Source: Pardosa pseudoannulata (lineage: Eukaryota; Arthropoda; Arachnida; Araneae; Lycosidae). From it: a stretch of 64,000 nt of DNA. Positions within the stretch are counted from its first letter, which is position 1. Each line of letters opens with the position of its first letter. The stretch lies in NCBI GenBank assembly GCA_032207245.1, contig CM063506.1, positions 21,822,944 through 21,886,943 of the forward strand, given 5' to 3'. The position numbers and the translations under genes were made by a program. Of the stretch, positions 1 through 11,349 are shown one piece after another. Below the pieces are notes generated by a model that worked only from the letters and a program-made list of their open reading frames with translations, was not told the DNA's origin and did no database searches.

Positions 1-146
1 AAGACAAACAAAGCCAAATTAAGAGTTATTAATGAAATAATTTCGTGTGTTCTAGACAATTTTAAGATGGCTTTACACTTAGAGATATTTTCGAATTATG
101 TGGAAGATATTTCTATACAGATTAATTAGGTTGAAACTTTATTAAA

Positions 147-278
147 GGCCGGTCTCACCAAAGTCATTTAACGGCTAACCTCGATTAATCTCTGTTTACG
201 GAGAACTGCTTCCCGCCATTGGTTGGTGCCATGGGTTAATCGCGATTAGCTGTTAAACGACTTTGGTGGGACCGGTCC
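147..278. mobile_element. Short inverted-repeat MITE
   Basis: The ends are imperfect inverted repeats of about 45 bases. The left begins GGCCGGTCTCACCAAAG and the right, read in reverse complement, begins GGACCGGTCCCACCAAAG; both run on through a TTTAAC-GCTAA stretch. The whole unit is about 130 bp and non-coding, so it is a MITE or foldback element. No clean target duplication was found, so the superfamily is undecided. Confidence 0.75.
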
Positions 279-291
279 TAACTATTTTAAG

Positions 292-320
292 GAACGGTCT
301 CACCATAAACGGCTACGGAT
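292..320 (+). repeat. Partial second copy of the MITE terminus
   Basis: Fourteen bases after the MITE the sequence GGAACGGTCTCACC followed by AAACGGCTA repeats its left terminus in the same orientation. This looks like a truncated tandem copy or the remnant of a second insertion. Confidence 0.5.
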
Positions 321-515
321 AATCATAGATTAAGCTCTATATAACTTATTGCAGTTAACTCCAATTAGACTAATTGAATATTTTTTTTTATTTCTAATGC
401 AACAACATTTTGGACATTATCCTAACATTATACAGAAATCGATGTGCAAGAATTAAACGTACAAATCACTGGACAAAAACAAAAGAAAAGCCAACAACAG
501 AATAATATTAAATGA

Positions 516-1268
516 TCAAGAAAACAAATTAGTCAAAAAGTCTCTTACTTCCCAAGAACTAGAAAAAATGCATGGCTTCGAAAGGTCTGGACATATGAGG
601 AAGGGTTCAGCACACATCAATGCACCGCTGTGGCAGAGGGGCCAGTCAGGGCTATCCATCAAACGAAATCTATACAGATGGAAGTAGAGACAGTCATGTT
701 GAGTAGTCAAACAAAAAGCAGCTCACAGCTTTATCCCTGGGACAGTCAGTGAGGTTCCGAATGGTATCCTTCCATGGCTTTTCCTTCTATTCGTTTTACT
801 AATTGTAACTGATGTGTGTCCCTAATAGCTCGATTTATTTTCGATAAAACATACTTATAGCTGACTAAATTAAATGGGGTCTGGTGATAAGACAACCCCT
901 TTTTGCCAGCTCATCCGCTTTTTCATTTCCTGGGATCCCGCTGTGAGATGGAATTCACTGCAAAAATTACCCCCAGGTATTTGGTACTTTCCCTACTTAG
1001 GAGGACAATATTGTTATAATTTATAATTAATTGTAAAGGTTGGTGGCTGAGTAAAACAGTCTGGTAAACCGTTTTATCGGTGTTAACAGTCATATTATTT
1101 TCCAAACACCACGATTTTGGTCTGGACATGGCACTGTTTAGGTTTTTTTCAAGTCTCTCTTTAGCCCTGTACTTGAGGATAGATGTACATAACACAAGAT
1201 CTTCAGCATACATAAGTCCTCTAATATTTTCGACAATCAAGTGTCGTGTAGCTCTCGTTTATATTTAG
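516..1268 (-). pseudogene. Non-LTR retrotransposon (LINE) ORF2 remnant: RT, RNase H, C-terminal knuckle
   Basis: On the minus strand a 105-residue frame (1240-923) holds a reverse transcriptase catalytic box, read as YAEDLVL where YADD is expected, then W-L-NNMTVNTDKT and YLGVIF, typical of the end of the RT palm. About 940-890 gives HSGIPGNEKADELAKRG, the last RNase H motif, with a stop where a Trp is expected just before. About 700-560 gives the C-terminal segment CLYFHLYRF...DSPDWPLCHSGA, with the Cys/His knuckle common in RNase H-bearing LINEs. The stretch between RT and RNase H is deleted and several stops interrupt the frame. The minus-strand 3' tail reaches an A-run near 380-388, which could be the old poly(A) end. 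The clade (I, R1 or Jockey-like) is not resolved. Dead copy. Confidence 0.85.
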
Positions 1269-1974
1269 GTATTAACCCATGATCAAATGTATAGTGGTAT
1301 TTATTTTTGTTAGTCACAAAGACTAAGTATTATTTTGGTTGCGTTCTGTAAAATCTTTAAGTACTAAATTCAACCACAGGTTCTGAGAGACTACAGACTT
1401 GAAATAAGAAAATAAACTAAAAAGCTAAATTAAAAGTAAATTTATTATAATGATATGTATTATTCATCTATATACAAACAATCTGATTTAATCTTCTTAA
1501 ATTTACTTTATCAACACGTTCAATTTAGGTGCCACACTAATTTAGGTCTGACAATAATTTTCCATCAATTAGGTAAATATATATAAGAGAGATGACCTAA
1601 TCTCAATTTCAATTATATGTGAAAATGAGTACCTTTGTGGGTTAATATGGTGTGGCAGGAACACTGCCGGTTGAGAGCTAATCAGGATTGGGTATGTGTG
1701 GTAGGAAATTTCAATCTTCCGTCGGTCTGGTCAAGGGCTTCCTTCTGAGTATTTGAGGTGCGGTCGTAATATTTGAAACAGGAATACTGCTGGTAGCCGC
1801 TAGATGTTCCAAACGTTTCTGAAGTCTCTGTTGAACTCAAGGCTATTCTCTTTGGACTCCCGAAGTCTCACTGTCACAGTCTTCTCCTCCGACTTCTGAC
1901 CTCTTTGCTCTCCTTGATTCGACTCCACTCTCGAACACCCCCTCTCATTCTAGACTTTTCTTATTTTATATTAA
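1269..1974. other. No gene; AT-rich then pyrimidine-rich DNA
   Basis: Nothing recognisable. Positions about 1650-1950 are CT-rich and may be the 5' extension of the repeat that follows, but I could not align that part with its partner copy near 55.5 kb. Confidence 0.4.
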
Positions 1975-2347
1975 TTTCATCTTTGTTCCCTCTTACTTCT
2001 TTTCGTCCAATCGGGAGAGTTGTAAAAATCTAATTGGTCTCCTTAACCCCGCCTTGAAACCGCCAACGTGGAAAAACCTTATCCCTTCAAATTGGGCACT
2101 GTCCCTTAGGGACTCATAAATAACTCCACAAAGGTATATTCTTATTTAGTGTCATGTATGGAGAATAATCTGGGACTGGGATCAGAACCCCGCCCGAGAA
2201 TCCCGCACAAGACGAAAACCGTTGAAATACTTTTTATTGTCTTCTCCCCTTTACAAAAGATGTGATGAGGTCAGATTTAGATCCCAAGTATTTTACTTCT
2301 CGTATTAATTAATCCATTATATTACTGATCTAAATCGCCTCATCACA
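1975..2347 (+). repeat. Dispersed repeat with terminal hairpin, copy 1
   Basis: This segment matches 55087-55480 in inverted orientation. Shared blocks include CCTTCAAATTGGGC, GACTCATAAATAA, a TAGTGTCATG block and CAGAACCCCGCCCGAGAATCC. It ends in an 87-base hairpin (2261-2347): TGTGATGAGG...AGATTTAGATC pairs with GATCTAAATC..CCTCATCACA, so the hairpin begins TG and ends CA. Homology between the copies stops at the outer side of the hairpin, which marks the element end. The class is unknown; LTR-like is possible. Confidence 0.7.
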
Positions 2348-3312
2348 TCAAGGAGCTTATCAGGCTATCTAAAAACACGTTAAACAGCAAACAATTAGAT
2401 ACAGCTTCCTGAGGAAGACCGGTTTGTAAAACTTAGACTGGGATCCTTCATAGCGAATGTTAATAAGACGGTGGCCAACGAAGTCACCAAACCACCGCAA
2501 CATGTTACCAGATCACTATAGTCCTTGCTTCATGTACGATAATCTTTAATTAGCCACAGACGGATGGAGGCTAATGATACCACAATAGAAACACATTTAA
2601 TAATGAAGCTCAATTCATACGAATATATATGCTTAATTATATACAGTGTGGTGCCCTGATATGATTGTATAGAGGCGGCATAGATTGCATATATTGCATA
2701 CAGCAGGTGCCATCATAAGTGAAGCCATTTTAAGACTTTGATCATACTGAGGAAATTAACTGCATGGTTCTGATTATATATTAATTAATATGCTGAATCA
2801 ATAATGAAGATATAATGAACTACACAGATTATGTGAAAAGAAATGCAGGTCTCCAACAGAAAAGTGTGAGGATTGACGTTACTTGGGCTAAGTTTCCAAC
2901 AACAATACTTCTGACTATAGAAGAGAATGTTTTAAAAGAAAGTAAACACAGGAACAGGGTCATTATTATCTTAAATACAGTATTTGACCTACACCGCAGT
3001 AATTTTAACAAATATCTCTTGTTTCTTCTATTTCTGATTACATTCCACGATATTTTCTGGCTTCTTCATTTAAATCTTGCATTATTTTTAATTTAAATTT
3101 TAAAATAGTTGCGAATTATTATATTATAACCAACTTTTAAGAGCCTATTAAGTTTTTCATAGTATACTTTAATTTCTTTTTAACTGTTCTATAAAAAACA
3201 GACCAAAAGAAAAATTAAATCTTTTCTAATGACATCAGAGGTTTGACCAATGGCAAACACGACCTTAGGAATTTCTATAGGGACTAGTTGAAAAGAATGT
3301 AGATGGTACAAT
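2348..3312. other. No recognisable feature
   Basis: AT-rich DNA. A 93-residue frame at 2815-3096 has no family motif that I recognise and no supporting context, so I do not call it. Confidence 0.4.
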
Positions 3313-3487
3313 GGTTGGTTTGATTTGGAGTGCTATAGTCTACTTTTTGCTACACGAGGGATAATGGGATCGGAACCTACTAGTTAAAGCCAATTCCGAA
3401 CAGTTATGAATATGTCAGTAGTGGGATTTACACCCACAAACTATGGTACTGAAGAGACACACCTTATCCATTTATCCATTGTTCGGC
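3313..3487 (-). mobile_element. tRNA-derived SINE, old copy (minus)
   Basis: In reverse complement this is the same unit as the well-preserved copy at 43839-44016: a GCCGAAC start, a tRNA-like head, GTTCGGAAT, a GTAGAC-like block, then a CCAAA-type tail. Many substitutions, including in the B box, show that it is one of the oldest copies here. Confidence 0.75.
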
Positions 3488-4350
3488 GCTACAGTGTTAC
3501 CTTATAGCAATAAGAGTCATTCGGAACCCAGCAGTATATAATTGTTAAACTAATTATTATAAAAATAAATGATTGTATTTAGTTTTCAAATATCATGGAT
3601 TTATTTTTATTTTAAAATATCATCGGTAAACATCACGAAAGTGTTAACTTTTAAACCCTAATTTGTTTGAGCAGTGTATAAATTATATCTACTTTAAAGA
3701 ATAATATAGACTCGGTGACTCGATCGAATTAATGTTCAACAGCATTGCTGCAGTCTGCTTAACAGAAAATTTAATCTCGAACATAATAAAAAATAACTTA
3801 AATAATGTGTATGTATTAAGTTAAGCATGTACTACCAATATATAATCTACAAAGAATTTTTAAAATCCATACCTGAAACCTGTAAAATTAATAATTTAAA
3901 AAATAAAGCCAAAATACAACTTAAAAGAGGAATGAAGCTGAATTTGATCAGAAACCTGTAAAGTAGTTTTTCTGTCAAGGCTTTTAGTGGTAACTTCTTT
4001 CGTTTGCTTGTGTACATTATCTATATGGCTCCTTTCCTTCTTCATGTCTCTATGTTCTTTGCCTCTATATCTTAGTCTTTTCGTTACGAGACCGTTATTT
4101 TACCTGAGCTACCGCGGTTTTCTTTTATTTTTACAAGGAAGTAAGGATGCTCCAATGAAGATATTAAGTCTTGAAAGTAAGTATGTTCCCTTATGGAGTA
4201 GGTCTCGTCTCATTAGTGTGAAGTTCCAGACGCATGCCTCGAAGTACAATGGCCGACTTGTTACCGCAAGGAAAACAGCTGATGCCCTACTTTTATTCTC
4301 TGGCTGGTGGGACCTCGGTAACAATGGAGTGGAACCATAAAGTCTGGGGT
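3488..4350. other. No recognisable gene
   Basis: AT-rich up to about 3980, then more balanced composition to 4350. The 117-residue frame at 3987-4340 lies directly before an LTR-like sequence and could be a relic of the retroelement interior, but no gag, protease, RT or integrase motif is visible. Confidence 0.35.
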
Positions 4351-5246
4351 TGTGACACTGTAACATAATAGCAATCACGCCCCTGAGGGCTGGTCGATAA
4401 AAATTAATATCGAGGCATATCGATAGTCCTTCTAACCTCCCCAGCCTATGAGGGCCTCGGAAAATGAGTGAGGTCATGCTGTACCGACGTCACTTTGGGG
4501 AGCTTTAAAAACGGTAGCGAGCCTGCTCTCGGGGCTTCTTCTTGAGTTTTTTTTTTCGGAAACGGCCGCCGCTTGCAGAGCGAAGTGTCCACCCCTCTAG
4601 AGAGAGGTAAGCCTTGGTGAGTCACGGGGCGACTTTATCTTCTTTTTTGTGGACTTGGTCTGTGAGCCAAGTCTTGATTATAGAGTATTAGAGTCTAAGG
4701 AGAGAAGGTTTCTCTTCCTTTGCGGCCAAGTTGCCTGATCAGTTATCGACTTCATCTTGTTCGAGAAGCAGCGAAAGCAGTCTACACCAGTTATTGACAT
4801 CAGAGGATTTCCTTTCGGTGGACCTTTGTATATAGCTTGTATATATATACATTTATCCAAGATCCTTCAATAAAAGTTTCATTCAAGATCCTTCAATAAA
4901 TTTTAGCGTGCTGGTTGTCTGAGTGGCCTCCCTAATCATTTATGCACTTCGGTCTAGGTGATCCTGTTGGAATATTGTAATCGCAACATTACATTGCATC
5001 AGATTTTCTGTGAATTTTGTTATGTTTCTTTTATATTATAGTTTGCTTAACTGTGATTGGTTCTGCTTTTAGCTTTCTTTTAAGTACGGTTTTATTGAAT
5101 CCTTCTAAAGTTATAAATAAGGGATGGTGTTCTTTGTTCTGTATAGTTGTCTTGTAACCGTTTAACACGTAACAATATATTATTTCGATCCGGCCTCGCA
5201 GTCTTTTATTTTGTCAATTTATCAGATCCCTAGTAAATTCGTTACA
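4351..5246 (+). mobile_element. LTR-like sequence interrupted by a copia-type solo LTR
   Basis: It starts TGTGACACTGTAACA after a G-run (possible polypurine tract) and ends CTAGTAAATTCGTTACA, so it has TG...CA ends. Two AATAAA poly(A) signals sit in a short direct repeat (TCAAGATCCTTCAATAAA, about 4856-4899). Removing the nested 4975-5224 insertion rejoins GGTGATCC to CTAGTAAATTCG. No target duplication was found, so this may be a 3' LTR left beside a deleted interior. LTR identity is inferred. Confidence 0.5.
4975..5224 (+). mobile_element. Solo LTR, copia type
   Basis: A 250-bp unit begins TGTTGGAATATTGTAATC and ends CAATTTATCA, flanked on both sides by GATCC (4970-4974 and 5225-5229), a 5-base target duplication. 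The TGTTGGAATAT start is characteristic of copia-superfamily LTRs, and the size fits. A TATA-like TTATAAATAAG lies at about 5111. No internal region is present, so it is probably a product of LTR-LTR recombination. Confidence 0.75.
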
Positions 5247-6055
5247 TTAGCTCTGATATAACAAAATATTGAGTATTCCAAATCAAACGAAATAAAACCT
5301 AATAAACTCTCAAAATTATCTAAATGATCATTAAATAACTGATATGTTATAGCTACTGTTACAATAATGTTTGATTATTATTTCAACAATACCTGAAAAA
5401 AAAATTCAAAATCTCTGCAAAAATATCGTTTCTATTTGTCCATTTAATAATTATCGTCATTTGAAATCATTACAGAATATTGTTATTTCCTATAATGTTG
5501 AAATTGATGACTGCCACCAACGAGATTGCTGTAGAATAAATATCGATCTTGAACTTTATAAAGCATTTAATTAAAATGCAAGGATCGTTCATAAAACAGT
5601 TTTAACCAATTAATTAGCCAAGATAAACACTTTGAGGAAACTTCGGACAAAATTTGTCAATATTTACTTTGAAATGATTTATTTTTAAGCTATTTAATTT
5701 ATCTGTCGGTCGTCGGCAAAAGTAAGTGAATTCACGGTAATGACTTTTTTTAAAAAAATTATTATTATCGCATTTTACGTAGAAGAAATCTATTCCCACC
5801 ATTACCCCCCCATATACATATGCTTGTGTAAACACACACACACATATGAATTTTCTTTACATTGAGAATTTCCGTCATATAAAGAGTAGATTGTAGTAAA
5901 AAATGGTGCCGAATTAGATATTATAACTGACCTTAATACTTTAACTTACACACAGGTGGTGTTACATGAGATTTTACTGTTCGCATTGGATCAATGCAGA
6001 ATGAATTGTCTTATGGTAAACACTTTAAAAACTCAATACCATTAGGGAAGGCTGT
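5247..6055. other. No recognisable feature
   Basis: AT-rich DNA with a short (AC)n run near 5832-5843. The short open frames here have no recognisable motif. Confidence 0.4.
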
Positions 6056-6068
6056 TTACCACAGATGG

Positions 6069-6248
6069 CTCCAAACGATGGGCGAGTGGTAGAGCACTGC
6101 TCTTCGGTACCGGAGTTAATGGGTTCGAATCCTATTGAAGGCATGGATATTCGTAACCTTTCAGAATCGGCTTTAAGAAATAGGTCCCAGTCTGATTATC
6201 CTTCGTGTAGCAAAACAGTAAACTGTAATACTCCATACCAAACCAAAC
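6069..6248 (+). mobile_element. tRNA-derived SINE with target duplication
   Basis: tRNA-like head with A-box-like GGCGAGTGGTAGAGC and a perfect B box GGGTTCGAATCC, then the shared body (GGATATTCGTAACC, ATCGGCTTTAAG, TAGGTCCCAGTCT) and a CCAAACCAAAC tail. The flanks TTACC(A)CAGATGG (6056-6068) and TTACCATAGATGG (6249-6261) are a 13-base target duplication with one mismatch, as expected of LINE-mediated retroposition. Confidence 0.85.
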
Positions 6249-6552
6249 TTACCATAGATGGTACAACAGTACTAAATACAAAAATTATTTCTCCTGCAAT
6301 CTCGGACTCCGTAGCCGTTAACCGCCAGGTTGGCTGCTGTCGTGACTAGTTAGTTTTAGTCATGAATACAAAACTTCGATATTTACCACTAATCATGTTT
6401 GAGTTATGCCTGGCAGGATTAATCAGTGTTACATTGTAATATTTCGTTATATAATGTGTAGATTGCAATCAAAATGGAAGTGCTCAACTAGATGTAACAA
6501 TAGTTCTTAATACAAAATTACGATACCTATGGACGTTACAGCCCAAACCAAG

Positions 6553-6625
6553 GGGGTTTGGTGTGCTACGGTCTACTTTTTGCAACACGAAGGTTACTGA
6601 GACCGGGACCTACTGCTTAAAGCCG
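6553..6625 (-). mobile_element. SINE 3' fragment (minus)
   Basis: It covers only the tail side of the SINE (GGTTTGG, CTACGGTCTAC, TTTTTGCAACACGA, GACCGGGACCTACTGCTTAAAGCCG) and stops where the tRNA-like part should begin. 5'-truncated copy. Confidence 0.75.
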
Positions 6626-7125
6626 TGTACTACCTGTAACCAGCCACCCACCTGAAGTCGGGTGTAGGATGTTGAATTGCTGGTTCGGTCTGACCGTCCG
6701 GCAACAATGCGTTACGCAGGGGCCAAATCATCATTCCGCCCATAAAATTTAAAATAACAGAAAAAAAAATGTAGACAGTATAGACAAATAAGTATAACCA
6801 ATGCAGTTTCCGGAAGAGCGAGGGATACTCTGCAGGAGTCCTGCAAGGTGTACTACCCGGTGTACTACATAGAACTATCTCACATGAGAGCAGGTGTTGT
6901 TGAGGGAAGCAATAACTGCACAGGGCAGTTGTGATGGCCATTAGTGAAGGGGTACTTTGATCCTTGCGGTGTGGTTTTAGGTTAAAATCTTCATGGTCGC
7001 ACGATGGCGTCTTGATTAGCGATGAGCCAGTCAACCAGGCTCCTGACCTTCCTTGTCAGTATCGGGTTTTTGATTAGGCTCTCTGCCCAGAGTTGCTTGG
7101 ATGTGTCAGAGTATTTCTTAAGAGG
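6626..7125. other. Unassigned, more GC-balanced segment
   Basis: Overlapping minus-strand frames of 134 and 98 residues exist here, but the second runs through a SINE and neither shows a recognised domain. It could be a decayed TE interior. Confidence 0.3.
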
Positions 7126-7237
7126 ACTGCTTAAAGCCGATAATGAACGGTTACGAACATCCAAGTCGCCATGGGATTTGAACCCATGAACTCCGGTACC
7201 GAAGGCCAGCACTCTAACCATTCGGCCATCGTTCGGA
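7126..7237 (-). mobile_element. tRNA-derived SINE, head half (minus)
   Basis: In reverse complement it shows CGAACGATGGCCGAATGGTTAG, the block GGCCTTCGGTACCGGAG, then a B box with one change and the GATGTTCGTAACCG body. It ends at the ..TTAAGCAG point, so the tail half is missing. Confidence 0.75.
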
Positions 7238-7561
7238 AGTCTTCTGTTTGATCCCGTTTCTAAATTAAAAGAAACCACTTTGAACAAAATCGTTCTTTCA
7301 TCTTAGAGGTGCTCTTCAAATGAAAGGTGTAACACATCGCCTTCATTCGTGTTGCCTTGAGATCTTAGGCTTAGCTCGTCCAAGTGGCATTTATAACAAC
7401 AAATTTCAACATTCTACACCTGATAATTTTTGAGTTAGGCGAGATACATATATACAGACTTCACCTCGAAATTAGACAAAATCCATTCAGTGATGGTCAA
7501 AAGAAATATTTAAAGCTTAAAAGTTAAAGTTTACTTGCACATAAATAAATATATAACACCA

Positions 7562-7680
7562 AATCCATATATAGTCAAAATGGATTCAGGCATGATCAAA
7601 ATGGGTATTTTCGTGGAAATATGAAGAGTGAAAGTTTTCGAGATTAGAGTTCTTTTATTAAGCAAGGAATTGAAAATGCA
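7562..7680 (+). repeat. Dispersed repeat shared with 62350-62460
   Basis: AAAATGGATTCA, then a GATCAAAATGG-like block, then GTGAAAGTTTTC occur in the same order at both places with similar spacing. The family is unknown and the copies are diverged. Confidence 0.5.
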
Positions 7681-7815
7681 TACCAAGTTTTATCAAAAAT
7701 AGGTTAATACACAATTTCCCAAAATTAGAGAGGGTGATTTAGATAAAAATAATGCAGAAAGAGCATTTTGAAATAACTATTTAGCTGCCAAAAACATCAT
7801 ACTTAACGATGCAAT

Positions 7816-8742
7816 TCCCTATATAATAATAGCCTAAGTTATCTGTCCGCCTGTCCTCGAATTTATGAAGCGGTTGGACCTGGAATGGATAGAGGCACCC
7901 ATATTGGATTCTTGATGAGGTAGGGTTAGAAAAATTCAAAGCGAGTAAAGTTTATCTTCTTCTAAACTTATCGATCTGATTCTAAAATAAATTGTTATAA
8001 ATAGGCTTTATATCGCTGAAAAAAAAATATTATCGTCTTTAGACCTTTCGAAACCCACCCCTTCCCACCGTTTTGAGCTTTTAATTGCATTATTTCAAGC
8101 CCTATTTCCCCGGTTAAGAACAGGCGATTAAATTTATTAATTTATCATATAATAAATAGGTAAAAATAACATTTTTTCTAACATTATGACGTTATTCCTT
8201 TAACCATCTCATTTAATCATTTATTTTAAATCATTTAAATATCGTCAGCACTATTTTCATACGTTTTATCACTGAGCTTAGATATTATGTAAATAATTTT
8301 CTTTTCTATTTGGCTTAAACAATAGATTAGGTACGTATGCGATAATTTTAAATTTAATCGTCGATTATTTTTTGTTGCAATGAAAATTTTATCACCGGTA
8401 TTAACAACAAATTCTATCTAACTCTATGATGTAGTGGAATGATAGTTTCATTCCTTTACTTCATTAATTACTGTGGTAAAAAATTAGAAAGAACTTAACG
8501 ATAATTTCGACGTAGCTAAGAAGACTTTGAATTATTTTTCAAATGAATTCAACGTGGCTCTAAACTACATTCACAGTATCGGGAAACTTTAGAGGAGTAT
8601 GAAGATGAACAAATTATTGAGGGTGTACCAAATAATTCTCAACCAAAATGCAAACTTTTTTTTACTTCTCTCATAGGGTACTGAAGAATTCTGGAAAATT
8701 AAAAATTTTACTGATCCCGTCATATGACGGGCTATATGCTAG
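7816..8742 (+). mobile_element. Non-autonomous Helitron, copy 1
   Basis: Begins TCCCTATATAATAATAG and ends with the 16-base palindrome CCCGTCATATGACGGG (8716-8731), a 7-base spacer and CTAG followed by T. TC at the start, and a hairpin shortly before CTRR at the end, are the Helitron hallmarks. About 930 bp, with no Rep/helicase frame, so it must be mobilised in trans. Aligns end to end with the copies at 11350-15332, 14433-15326 and 23285-24205. Confidence 0.85.
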
Positions 8743-9640
8743 TTTTTAAGATTAGAAATAAAGATGTACGAAAACAAAGAAAGAAAGAAACAAGAAAAAA
8801 TGGTTAAATAAAGGAAAATTTTGATTCAATTGGAAACATTTAATTCAATTTGAAATTCTATGTCTAGTTTGATCTATTTGGAAAAAAAAATTCATATTTT
8901 TGGGGATATTTTGCTATTTTGAAGGTCCTTTGTGCCATTAAATGGTTTATAGTCCTTCGAGTTTTGAAGCTGATTTAAAAGAAAGATTACCGAAGTATTT
9001 CTCCCTGCCGTCGCGGTGTGCGTGAAGTGGAAGAATTTTAAAGAAAATGGCTCCTGACATACTCCAAATGTGACTTTGAAATATGCGGAAGAATTTGAAA
9101 GTTAATTTAAAAGGATGATGCGTGAGAGCGTATTTGCTTCATGTTATGGGTTTCATCAAAAGAATAATAAATTTCAAGTATTTTCGAATTATTAACTTTT
9201 TTAATTACGATTCTCTTCCGAAGAAATTCTTTGAGAATTTCATTTGTGTCGAAAGTATCTGTCTATAAATTATTCCTAAAAGTTTTAAACTATTCGCATT
9301 CTAAAGGTTTATGATGTCCTTTAATTAGTTTCCAGCAGGTATTATTATTTATTGTTATTTATCGTCTGCTTTTTAACATACTGATTCGAGGGCAGGTTTA
9401 TGTATTAAATCAGAAGATTTTAATTTAAAGTTTATAACACATTATGAATACAAAAAATGTTTTCATTACTAGAATGTAATCTAAATTACTATTAAATGTG
9501 TCAATTATCTAAAACAACCCGTATATTATTCTAAAAATTAAAAAAAAATAAACTTGGTCAAATTTGTTTTGCTGGGGCTTTACTCAGCAAAAATGATGCC
9601 ATCAGAAACCCTAGTCCTTTAACATTTCATTTTAGTGACG
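8678..9640. repeat. Segmental duplication, copy 1
   Basis: Direct repeat of 9853-10842 (offset 1175), starting at GTACTGAA inside the Helitron 3' end and running about 900 bp into downstream DNA. The copies are very similar, with scattered substitutions. Copy 2 holds a short extra stretch (CCGGGGATTCGAATG, about 10557) flanked by CTGCT/TGCTTT, which copy 1 lacks. Confidence 0.85.
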
Positions 9641-9852
9641 CTAAAACCGCAGTTCTGCTGCCCGTTGCCAGAAAACTGATATAATCTTGACTCTCTCAAG
9701 TGAAGCAGACCAGATTGTCCAGATAGAATAACAAATTCAGCAACTTTATAGTTAGGTCTATTAGTCACTGGAAGATCCAAAATGAGCTGTCAGGCTCTTA
9801 ATTAAGCAACACGAATATCATGAGATTTGAAATGGAAAAAGTAGTAAAAAGA
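9641..9852. other. Spacer between duplicated segments
   Basis: 212 bases found only between the two duplicate blocks; no feature recognised. Confidence 0.5.
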
Positions 9853-9917
9853 GTACTGAACAATTCTGGAAAATTAAAAATTTTACTGATCCCGTCATAT
9901 GACAGGCTATATGCTAG
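9853..9917 (+). mobile_element. Helitron 3' terminus, copy 2 (fragment)
   Basis: Contains the palindrome with one mismatch (CCCGTCATATGACAGG, 9891-9906) and the terminal CTAG (9914-9917). It is only a 3' end because it was carried by the segmental duplication. Confidence 0.8.
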
Positions 9918-10842
9918 TTTTTAAATTAGAAATAAAGATGTACGAAAATAAAGAAAGAAAGAAACAAGAAAAAAAGGATTAAATGACAGGAAATTTTGAT
10001 TTAATTGGAAACATATAATTCATTTCGAAATTGTACGTCTAGTTTGATCTATTCGAAACAACAACCACGAAAAAATTTTATATTTGTGGTGATATTTTGC
10101 CATTTTGAAGGTCCTTCGTGCCATTAAATGGTTTATAGTCCTTCGAGTTCTAAAGCTGATTTAAAAGAAACATCACCGAAGTATTTGTCCCTGCTATCTC
10201 GGTGTGCATGAAATGGAAGAATTTTAAAGAAAATGGCTCCTGACATACTCCAAATGTGACTTTGAAATATACTGAAGAATTTGAAAGTTAATTTAAAAGG
10301 ATGATGCGCGAGAGCGTATTTGTTTCATATTATGGGTTTCATCAAAAGAATAATAAATTGCAAGTATTTTCGAATTATTAACTTTTTTAATTACGATTCT
10401 CTTCCGAAGAAATTCTTTCTGAATTTCATTTGTGTCGAAAGTATCTGTCTATAAATTATTCCTGAAAGTTTTAAACTATTTGCATTCTAAAGGTTTACGA
10501 TGTCCTTTAATTAGTTTCCAGCAGGTATTATTTTTTATTGTTATTTATCGACTGCTCCGGGGATTCGAATGCTTTTTAACGTACTGATTCGAGGGCAAGT
10601 TTATGTATTAAATCAGAAGAATTTAATTTAAACTTTATAACACATTATGAATACAAAAGATATTTTCATAACTAGAATGTAATCTAAATTTCTATTAAAT
10701 GTGTCAATTATCTAAAGCAGCCCGTATATTATTCGGAAAAAAAAAAAAAAAAAAACTAGCTCAAATTTGTCTTGTTGGGGCTTTACTCAGCAAAAATGAT
10801 GCCATCAGCAACCGAGTCCTTTAACGTTTCATTTTAATGATG
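9853..10842. repeat. Segmental duplication, copy 2
   Basis: Partner of 8678-9640. Its first 65 bases are a Helitron 3' end and the rest is the same downstream flank. An A-run of about 20 lies at 10737-10755. Confidence 0.85.
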
Positions 10843-11349
10843 TTACAGCTCCATCTATTGGCGATGTGAGGAACTTATTTTGTGGATGACCATCCTATAG
10901 ATGTCCGAGTATACTTTTTTATTTTTACAAATGAAAATAAGTTTTCTCTTGCCACATATAAAACAACTTCCTCCTCCTTGAAAGGTATAATTTCGATGGC
11001 TAATAAATTTGAAATAAGAATTCATAATTAAGAAATAAAAAATAATTAATTCATCTTGGATGAAGGGAGAAAATGGGTTAGTTTTGCATTAGAGAGCTAT
11101 AGTTAATTCTTTGCTATACGAGGATTTATTTGATCTTGATTTTCTATTTCAAGCCGATTCTGAAAAGCTATAAAATCCATGAAGAATTCGGATGAAGGAT
11201 TCGAATTTGAGAAACCGAAAGACAGTGCCCTACCTTTTTAAATCCTCAGCAGGCACTTGAAAATTGAATCTGTTATTTAAAGCAATTTGCTAAAAAGAAG
11301 AAAATACTTAAATCGAAAACAGTTGTCCTTGCATATGATTATTAAGTTA
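10843..11349. other. No recognisable feature
   Basis: AT-rich DNA between the duplication and the next Helitron. A degenerate GAGCTATAGTTAATTC..TTTGCTATACGAGGATT stretch (about 11093-11130) faintly recalls the SINE tail but is too diverged to call. Confidence 0.35.

Noticed and set aside
3987..4340. 117-residue frame as a possible gene
   Set aside because: No domain, a minus-strand frame overlaps it, and it sits beside an LTR; base composition explains the open frame.
6630..7287. Minus-strand frames of 134 and 98 residues
   Set aside because: One reads through a SINE and neither contains a motif that I can name; context is repetitive.
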